Positions 1 to 4,394 of a stretch of DNA of 7,977 bases are shown here, in pieces. Every line of letters begins with the position of its first letter. Positions within the stretch are counted from its first letter, which is position 1. The stretch covers positions 1 to 7,977 of the forward strand of contig JARXAU010000238.1 of NCBI GenBank assembly GCA_029865675.1, read 5' to 3'. Origin of the DNA: Rhodoferax sp. GTDB taxonomy: Bacteria; Pseudomonadota; Gammaproteobacteria; Burkholderiales; Burkholderiaceae_C. Below the pieces are notes generated by a model. The model saw only the letters and a program-made list of their open reading frames with translations. It did not search any database and was not told the DNA's origin. A program made the position numbers and the translations under genes.

Positions 1-335
1 TCGAGTTTTTGCAGGTCCACCATGTAGACATCTCGCAGGAAATCACTCAAAAGCTGGCTGTGACGGATAGAGGCGGCAAGCAATATTTGGCTTGCAACTT
101 CGGTGTCGCCTTCGACGATCGATTGCCATCCATCTTGATCAAGCGTTTCCAGTCGATTGCGCATCAACCGTGCCTGTCTTCGTGCGGTGGCTGGCTTTTT
201 TTGCAGGATGTTTTCGACCTCTATGGCGTGATCCCATTGATCCGCAGTTGGGCTGGCCAAAAGTAGCTTTGCAATCCGGCGACTTTCAGGAAGCATCAAT
301 GAGCCAGCGGAAATCTCCGCGTTATAAATCCCCAT
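1..335 (-). CDS. brxA: BREX protein BrxA (DUF1819 family), N-terminal part, cut by window edge
   Basis: The reverse strand from 335 to the left edge is open and gives 111 residues beginning MGIYNAEISAGSLMLPESRR. The pattern (a Ser-Ala-Gly-rich start, LPESR-IA-LLL, then DHAIEVENILQKKPATARRQ and ARLMRNRLETL) is what I know from the DUF1819/BrxA family. BrxA is a small, roughly 200-residue protein of BREX phage-exclusion loci, reported to bind DNA, so about half the protein is missing here. The start is supported by a purine-rich AAGGGGGG about 5 nt upstream. It overlaps the 3' end of the WYL regulator gene by 14 nt in another frame, which suggests translational coupling and one transcript. The order regulator then brxA is typical of type I BREX, whose brxB, brxC, pglX, pglZ and brxL would follow beyond the window. 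Family assignment is from memory of the pattern, not a search. Confidence 0.88.
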   Translation of the reverse strand, partial: MGIYNAEISAGSLMLPESRRIAKLLLASPTADQWDHAIEVENILQKKPATARRQARLMRNRLETLDQDGWQSIVEGDTEVASQILLAASIRHSQLLSDFLRDVYMVDLQKL

Positions 336-1278
336 TGCCACCCCCCTTGATCTCGTACCCGGGGGCAATTGCTGCGCTCTCTACGCCATAAAGGGTTTGT
401 TGATTACTGAGCCACAGGTGGTGCTGCTTAGGGTCAAGCTGATGTGCCGGGGAACAATCCACGGACCAGCGACGAAGAGCGTATCCGACCAACGGTGCCC
501 GCATATCGAGCGCAAGCACACCGTTTTTCATCATGAAGTCCGCCTCGATCGCTTGGGGATGGGCGATGCCGGGATGAGGAATCAATTCAATGTGGACGAT
601 GCGTGCCCATTGGACATCTGATTCAATTTGTTCTTCTACGAGAATGGGTTGGTCGATGGCCTTTGCCTTGACGATTCTCGTTAACGCAAAGTCGGCAAAG
701 CGACCACGCTCGCGGTCATAGGCACGCAAATGCCAACGTAGACCAGTATCAGCCAGCGCCAGCGGACAAAGGGTCTTCGTCGAGGCTCCAGAGGTCAGTG
801 ACAGGTAGTTAACCTTGACTTGACGTCGCCCGGCAATGGCGCGGGTTAGCGTGGCCAAGGTGTCAATGTCAGGCTTGACCAAGTCGCTGGCGCTTTCGCA
901 CGGGACGGTGCGCTTAAGCTTTTGATCCATGTTGTCGCCAAAGCCCGCTCGGAACCAGGTCAGCACACGTTCGGCGGAATGCTCGAACAAGGGCGCGAAG
1001 CGGTCTGTTGTCGCGTACTTGCGCTGACCCGCGTCGTAGAAAAGGTTTTGTGGGGCTAGGCGGCGGTAGGTGCTCAAGTCGCGTGCAGAGGCGGCAGGTT
1101 TGACCCCAAAGCGTCGCTCGATGTCTGCGCGCGTCAGGTCACCACAGAAGAAAGCTTTGATTTCGATGTAGAAAAGTCGCTCTCTTTGCGTCTGCGTCAG
1201 GTCGTCGAGTGCCGCCGCCACTATTCTGTTGACCACGTATTTATCTCCATCCCGTTGGTGTAGGGTCAACTCTAGCAT
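322..1278 (-). CDS. brxR: WYL-domain transcriptional regulator, BrxR-like
   Basis: This 318-residue protein has the three-part layout of BrxR-type WYL regulators. A winged helix-turn-helix lies at about residues 28-90 (QRERLFYIEIKAFFCGDLTR, then ADIERRFGVKPAASARDLSTY). A WYL-type ligand-sensing domain lies at about 150-205, with NYLSLTSG, then WHLRAYDRERGRFADFALTRI. A C-terminal domain of about 100 residues follows and probably mediates dimerisation. FAPLFEHSAERVLTW near residue 94 is a recurrent stretch in this group. BrxR proteins bind inverted repeats and repress BREX loci; position directly upstream of brxA with a 14-nt overlap fits that role. The literal W-Y-L triplet is not kept, as is common in the family. 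The ATG at 1278 has only a weak ribosome site. A GTG at 1236 has GGAG 8 nt before it and is an alternative start that leaves the HTH intact. Confidence 0.82.
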   Translation of the reverse strand: MLELTLHQRDGDKYVVNRIVAAALDDLTQTQRERLFYIEIKAFFCGDLTRADIERRFGVKPAASARDLSTYRRLAPQNLFYDAGQRKYATTDRFAPLFEHSAERVLTWFRAGFGDNMDQKLKRTVPCESASDLVKPDIDTLATLTRAIAGRRQVKVNYLSLTSGASTKTLCPLALADTGLRWHLRAYDRERGRFADFALTRIVKAKAIDQPILVEEQIESDVQWARIVHIELIPHPGIAHPQAIEADFMMKNGVLALDMRAPLVGYALRRWSVDCSPAHQLDPKQHHLWLSNQQTLYGVESAAIAPGYEIKGGGNGDL

Positions 1279-1399
1279 ATTCAGCCACTGCGCTTAATCA
1301 TTTTGATGCAGCTCAAACTCGTTGATGATAGAATTTTTATAACGGGCTGATTAGCTCACCGGTCGCTTGGCCCGGAATCATCACTTTAAGGAGATGACC
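1279..1399. promoter_or_regulatory. Divergent control region between brxR and the 102-residue repeat-protein gene
   Basis: About 120 bases separate two divergent starts, so both promoters and any BrxR operator must lie here or inside the genes. It is AT-rich in the middle, with two -10-like hexamers on the plus strand, TAGAAT (1329-1334) and TATAAC (1338-1343), but no convincing -35 at normal spacing. TTGATG occurs twice as a direct repeat (1303-1308 and 1322-1327, 19 nt apart start to start). ATCAT (1298-1302) and ATGAT (1326-1330) are complementary ends of that block. AGCTCA also occurs twice (1310-1315, 1353-1358). The plus-strand gene has a clear ribosome site, AAGGAG at 1388-1393. A BrxR binding site is expected here from family knowledge, but I cannot point to one good inverted repeat. 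Confidence 0.45.
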
Positions 1400-1708
1400 A
1401 TGTCTTTTTGGCAAATTTTGGGTCGATTCGCCGTTTCCGACAAGGGCGAGACCCTGCAGAAGATCTCTGATACCACCAGCGTTTCATCTGACGGCACGAC
1501 GTACACAAGGATGGGGTCGACTACTGTTGGGTCGGATGGGTCTATGTTCACCCAGATGGGCAGCTTCAGCACCGACGGCAGCACCCGAATGGGAAGCACC
1601 GCAACCGGAATTGGGGCCGTTTTCAACGAGCGTGATGAGTGGCCGAATTCAGGAGCAGGGGCTTCAAATGCTCAAAAAAGGTTCGGTCACGATGATGATT
1701 CGTGGTGA
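1400..1708 (+). CDS. Small Gly/Ser/Thr-rich repeat protein of unknown function
   Basis: I do not recognise this 102-residue protein by name. It begins MSFWQILGRFAVSDKGETLQ and then has three degenerate tandem units of about 13-15 residues at residues 29-70: SSDGTTYTRMGSTTV, GSDGSMFTQMGSFS and TDGSTRMGSTATG. Each carries Asp-Gly, an aromatic or polar stretch and Met-Gly-Ser. The tail is polar and ends in acidic residues (GHDDDSW). Such short DG..Y.+.G units suggest a beta-rich or extended repeat, which is inference. There is no signal peptide or membrane segment. The ATG at 1400 is chosen because AAGGAG ends 6 nt upstream; ATG 1394 sits directly against that site. It is divergent from brxR and followed after 25 nt by the DUF3293 gene, probably on the same transcript. 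Confidence 0.72.
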   Translation: MSFWQILGRFAVSDKGETLQKISDTTSVSSDGTTYTRMGSTTVGSDGSMFTQMGSFSTDGSTRMGSTATGIGAVFNERDEWPNSGAGASNAQKRFGHDDDSW

Positions 1709-1733
1709 CTATTAGATTTTGGGGTGAATTGTC

Positions 1734-2162
1734 TTGGTCAGTGAATCATTAATTTCGCCGGAAACGATCCAGGCATACCGGGAGACGGAATTTCGCGTTG
1801 ATTCCGATACGCCACTGACCCTGCGCATTGCGGAGCCAAACGACGGCCTATTTGGTTTATTCAAAGCCTACCGCAGCGACACTTGCGCCTTTGTCACGGC
1901 GTGCAATCCACTGGGTCAGCTGTTGGGCGAATCTGAAAACGCCCAGTTGCAGGACCAGTTGGCACACGAGCTGCGTTTCAGGAGCCTGAGTTTCATACCT
2001 GGGGAGGGCAAACATCCGGTCGGTGACTGGCCAGGTGAGCCGAGCTTTCTGATATTTGGGCTGTCCTTGGAGGCAGCCAGATCTCTTGGCAAGAGGTTTG
2101 AACAAAACGCGATTGTTTGGTGCGGACCAGATGCGATCCCACAATTGGTATTGCTGAGGTAG
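1734..2162 (+). CDS. DUF3293 domain-containing protein
   Basis: This 142-residue protein matches the DUF3293 pattern as I remember it. It has an early AYRETEF, then FVTACNPLGQLL (about residues 53-64), an Asn-rich turn with LQDQLAHELR, a GEGKHPVGDWPGEPSFLIFGL segment split across residues 90-110, and a C-terminal KRFEQNAIVWCGPDAIPQLVLL. These are compact cytoplasmic proteins of unknown function, usually 120-150 residues, so the gene looks complete. The start is taken as TTG 1734, 6 nt after a GGGGTGA site; no ATG lies in frame near the beginning, so the exact start is uncertain. It follows the repeat-protein gene by 25 nt. It ends 13 nt before the convergent WYL gene, with no clear terminator between. 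Whether it takes part in defence is unknown. Confidence 0.83.
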   Translation: MVSESLISPETIQAYRETEFRVDSDTPLTLRIAEPNDGLFGLFKAYRSDTCAFVTACNPLGQLLGESENAQLQDQLAHELRFRSLSFIPGEGKHPVGDWPGEPSFLIFGLSLEAARSLGKRFEQNAIVWCGPDAIPQLVLLR

Positions 2163-2175
2163 CCGGACAGGTTGA

Positions 2176-3186
2176 TCAAATTTCCGGACTTGATCCGGTT
2201 GAATAGAGGCGCTGAAGTTCAAGATACTCCGCCTTCAGTTGTTCTTTTAGGCTGAGTGGAGCGTCAACGACAGCATCGGTGCCCATTGAGCGAAGCCACA
2301 TCCTGAGCTGAACGGTGTCTGGGACGGTCGCATTAACCTGCGTCCATTCACTATCAAGAGTCGTCATGGTTTGATCGTGCGCAACGGGCGTCTCGGCTAA
2401 ATACTTGCCCAAAATTCCACGTACCCGCATCACCAGTTCAAGGGGCTGGCTGCCGAGGCGGATGCCGAATTCACGAGAAATGAACTCATCAATGTCGAAT
2501 TGCTTTGGCCGTATGGCGTCTTGATCCAGCAGCCGGGCCGCATCGATTCGATGCACTGCGAGAAAGCGAGCGTCTTGATAATCTTTGACGGTACACACAA
2601 GGTAGACCACTTGCTCCATGACCACCAGCCCGAGTGGGTGCAAGGGATAGGTTTTCGCTTCTTTTCCGTTGGAGAGCGCTCGGTAGGTGACTTCCAGTTG
2701 TCGTTCAAGCAGCAGACCGTTGTAAATGGTGGCCTGAATCTCAGGGTCGATTTGGGTGGGGATTCGATTAAATGAGTGGGGGATCACGCGTAATTTGTCC
2801 TGCCACTTTGTCACCGTAGACGCCTGAGACGCTGCTACGCCTTGAGCTGCGTCGAACCACGGCGCCATGTGTCCCAGTGTGGAGCGTGGGAGCAGGTTCT
2901 GCATGTATTGCTCTACCAGGTTGAAAGTCAGCGCGGCATGGGCATCCATGCTGGGGATTTCTAGCTGGCCTGCGCCTTGCCTCCAGCACCAGCCTTGTGG
3001 CTTGGACTCATCAAAGTCCAACGGAAAGGTGGTTGCTAGGGTATTCAGGTCTCTTTGTACCGTTCTGAGCGAGACGCTGATCCCGAGGTCATCTAGTCGG
3101 GCATGGATGGTTTGTGCATCAACTCGCTGGGGATGTCTTGGGATCGCCCGGAGCATCGCCCATTGCCGCATCAAGGTATCGTTCAT
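2176..3186 (-). CDS. HTH-WYL-WCX transcriptional regulator (second WYL protein)
   Basis: This 336-residue protein is a full-length WYL regulator of a different subtype from the one next to brxA. A winged helix-turn-helix lies at about residues 5-65 (LGISVSLRTVQRDLNTLATT is the recognition part). A WYL domain lies at about 150-225, with VTYRALSNGKEAKTYPLHPL, then a GLVV..VVYLVC strand and FLAVHRIDAARLLD. A C-terminal WCX-like region lies at about 245-330 (VQLRMWLRSMGTDAVVDAPL). Proteins of this build sense a ligand, often a nucleic acid or nucleotide, and act as repressors or activators; CapW of CBASS is a known defence example. The ATG at 3186 is preferred over the adjacent GTG at 3189 because GTAGGAAC gives better spacing. 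Upstream lie two matching inverted repeats, and the gene is divergent from the ankyrin operon, so autoregulation and control of that operon are likely (inference). Confidence 0.9.
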   Translation of the reverse strand: MNDTLMRQWAMLRAIPRHPQRVDAQTIHARLDDLGISVSLRTVQRDLNTLATTFPLDFDESKPQGWCWRQGAGQLEIPSMDAHAALTFNLVEQYMQNLLPRSTLGHMAPWFDAAQGVAASQASTVTKWQDKLRVIPHSFNRIPTQIDPEIQATIYNGLLLERQLEVTYRALSNGKEAKTYPLHPLGLVVMEQVVYLVCTVKDYQDARFLAVHRIDAARLLDQDAIRPKQFDIDEFISREFGIRLGSQPLELVMRVRGILGKYLAETPVAHDQTMTTLDSEWTQVNATVPDTVQLRMWLRSMGTDAVVDAPLSLKEQLKAEYLELQRLYSTGSSPEI

Positions 3187-3209
3187 CACTGTTCCTACGT
3201 TGCTGTATC

Positions 3210-3230
3210 AAGCGACAGAATGTGTCGCTT
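3210..3230. promoter_or_regulatory. Operator candidate 1, perfect 8-bp inverted repeat
   Basis: AAGCGACA (3210-3217), spacer GAATG, then TGTCGCTT (3223-3230) is a perfect inverted repeat with a 5-nt spacer. It lies 23 bp upstream of the WYL regulator's ATG. On the minus strand it sits between TTGATA (plus positions 3230-3235, a good -35 match) and a weak -10-like TTGATA (3206-3211). A bound repressor would therefore block this promoter. The same motif recurs 69 bp away. Binding by the adjacent WYL protein is inference from position and symmetry. Confidence 0.65.
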
Positions 3231-3278
3231 ATCAATTTCCGGCTTCCGAGTCGAGGAGTTTAATGGCATTCAGTCATT

Positions 3279-3299
3279 AAACGACATGATCTGTCGCTT
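3279..3299. promoter_or_regulatory. Operator candidate 2, near-perfect copy of operator 1
   Basis: AAACGACA (3279-3286), spacer TGATC, then TGTCGCTT (3292-3299) repeats the first site with the same 5-nt spacer and one mismatch in the left arm. The spacers differ (GAATG against TGATC), so the arms rather than the whole segment are conserved, as expected of a protein-binding site. It lies on the ankyrin-operon side of the divergent region. A weak promoter, TTGCCG (3298-3303) with TGCTTA (3321-3326) at 17-bp spacing, overlaps its right end. Confidence 0.62.
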
Positions 3300-3319
3300 G
3301 CCGTGATATGCTGCAAATC

Positions 3320-3466
3320 ATGCTTACAGCAATGATCAACTTTTACAATTTTTGCCCCTCATGTGGGTGCGAAATGTGCCTTGTTGACCATGCGCTTGGT
3401 AAGCGGAGTAATAAGAAAGCAGATCAGAGACGTCTGACTTTTCAACATTACCTCACTTTCGACTGA
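3320..3466 (+). CDS. Possible 48-residue Cys-rich small ORF, upstream of the 242-residue protein
   Basis: An ATG at 3320 opens a 48-residue frame ending TGA at 3464-3466, 2 nt before the next gene's ATG. The peptide contains FCPSCGCEMC, a CPxCG zinc-knuckle look with four cysteines within nine residues, and then a basic stretch GKRSNKKADQRR. A second ATG lies at 3332. Neither start has a good ribosome site, which is the main objection. In favour, the downstream gene also lacks a ribosome site, so stop/restart coupling through TGACCATG would explain how it is translated. It could be a regulatory leader peptide, a small metal-binding protein, or chance. A plausible promoter further downstream (TTGACC 3384-3389, AGTAAT 3407-3412) would bypass it. 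Confidence 0.33.
   Translation: MLTAMINFYNFCPSCGCEMCLVDHALGKRSNKKADQRRLTFQHYLTFD
3384..3412 (+). promoter_or_regulatory. Candidate promoter for the ankyrin operon
   Basis: TTGACC (3384-3389) matches the -35 consensus at five of six bases, and AGTAAT (3407-3412) follows at 17-bp spacing with a four of six -10 match. It lies 57 bp before the first large gene of the operon but about 85 bp beyond the nearer operator candidate. If this is the main promoter, repression by the second WYL protein would need an indirect mechanism. It is a weak prediction by eye. Confidence 0.3.
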
Positions 3467-3468
3467 CC

Positions 3469-4197
3469 ATGGCCTCCATAGTGCAAAACCCCAACGATGT
3501 GGTCTGTGAGTTGCCATCACAGGTCATTTGTCTCGGTGAAGCACTTCCGCCGGTCATTAAAACCGTCCGACTAGAGATGACCCGCAAGGTCCGATCATCT
3601 GGCTTGGAGTTTGAGGCGATTGCCGACCTTTCAAGTCATATGGGCGTGATCGCCAGTGCACTAACCCATTTTTCGCCCCGAATTGAGGGGTTGATGAAGG
3701 ATGTAATCCGCAACGAAGCTGCGGGGCTGGCAGAGGCCAATCGCGCTGCTGGAAGACTCGAGCAAGTGCTGTCTGAGTTTGTGGAGGGCTACCAAGCGGC
3801 CAAGGCGGCTCATGCGGTGGACACAGATTCAAGGGAGGCTCGCTCTTTGCTTCTTGGTGTGTATCGCCATCATGTCAGGGTGATTTGTGACTGGTTGGAC
3901 GATCTCGTTCACGCCATAAACAATCCCATCGCTGCGCTAGACAAGCAAGCGATCCCAGTGACATCCAACGTCATGTTGACGATTGCCTTGAACATGACCA
4001 GTCCACCAGAGATGGCCAAGTTGGATGCGCTGGCGAAAAGGCTGAGGCAGAAGTCTGAGCCGTCCATTGAAGCAGCCCCCACACAGCCCCCACGTGATGG
4101 CCCAATAAACAACGGGCCAGGAATTCTCGGGACCATTGGCGCGTTGGCGTTTGGCGTTGGGCTCACCAATGCGGTCTTTGGAAGGCACCACCGGTGA
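3469..4197 (+). CDS. Unrecognised helical protein with hydrophobic C-terminal tail
   Basis: I do not recognise this 242-residue protein. Residues 25-150 read as amphipathic helices (ALPPVIKTVRLEMTRKVRSS, then AAGLAEANRAAGRLEQVLSE), possibly a helical bundle or short coiled coil. Residues 200-217 form a Pro/Asn/Gly-rich linker. Residues 218-238 (GPGILGTIGALAFGVGLTNA and on) are hydrophobic and glycine-rich, ending in a basic GRHHR. That tail could be a single membrane-spanning or membrane-associated segment with a positive end, or a pore-like peptide; both are inference. No ribosome site precedes the ATG at 3469 (CTTTCGACTGACC), and an in-frame stop lies at 3412, so translation may depend on the small upstream ORF. 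It is the first sizeable gene of the operon and overlaps the next start by GTGA. Confidence 0.85.
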   Translation: MASIVQNPNDVVCELPSQVICLGEALPPVIKTVRLEMTRKVRSSGLEFEAIADLSSHMGVIASALTHFSPRIEGLMKDVIRNEAAGLAEANRAAGRLEQVLSEFVEGYQAAKAAHAVDTDSREARSLLLGVYRHHVRVICDWLDDLVHAINNPIAALDKQAIPVTSNVMLTIALNMTSPPEMAKLDALAKRLRQKSEPSIEAAPTQPPRDGPINNGPGILGTIGALAFGVGLTNAVFGRHHR

Positions 4198-4379
4198 GCA
4201 ACAAAAAAATGCACTCGATTTTTGTCTGCACCTCGTCGGAAAATGACCGCTTTGAGTGCGATAGAAGCTGGCCGCTCAACTCGTGGCTCAAATGTGAGAC
4301 GACAGACGTCATACAGATGTCAATTGATCAGGCTACAAGGGTGTTGAAGCTGACTTATCAGCACCTGTCAAAAAAATAA
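4194..4379 (+). CDS. Small 61-residue protein of unknown function
   Basis: The frame starts with GTG at 4194, which overlaps the preceding stop as GTGA (4194-4197), a classical coupling arrangement. GGAAGG (4180-4185) lies 8 nt upstream and supports this start; an internal ATG at 4209 is a weaker alternative. The 61 residues are polar with three cysteines (FVCTSSENDRFECDRSW, then WLKCETTDVIQMSI) and a helical C-terminus (QATRVLKLTYQHLSKK). No signal peptide or membrane segment is visible, and I recognise no family. The next gene starts 15 nt after its stop, so it sits inside the operon. Its small size beside a large ankyrin protein would suit a partner or regulator, but nothing in the sequence shows that. 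Confidence 0.65.
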   Translation: MSNKKMHSIFVCTSSENDRFECDRSWPLNSWLKCETTDVIQMSIDQATRVLKLTYQHLSKK

Positions 4380-4394
4380 TATTAGGAATAGCAC

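Noticed and set aside
9..391. Plus-strand frames at the left edge
   Set aside because: They are antisense to the brxA frame, which has a recognisable family pattern and a ribosome site.
1361..1368. GGTCGCTT as a third WYL operator half-site
   Set aside because: It matches one arm at seven of eight bases, but there is no complementary arm at the required 5-nt spacing.
2184..2198. CCGGA-CTTGA-TCCGG hairpin at the convergent gene ends as a terminator
   Set aside because: The stem is only 5 bp, there is no T-run after it on either strand, and it lies within the coding end of the WYL gene.
2867..3280. Plus-strand open frame across the start of the second WYL gene
   Set aside because: It lies antisense to a well-supported HTH domain and runs through the operator region; the product has no recognisable pattern.
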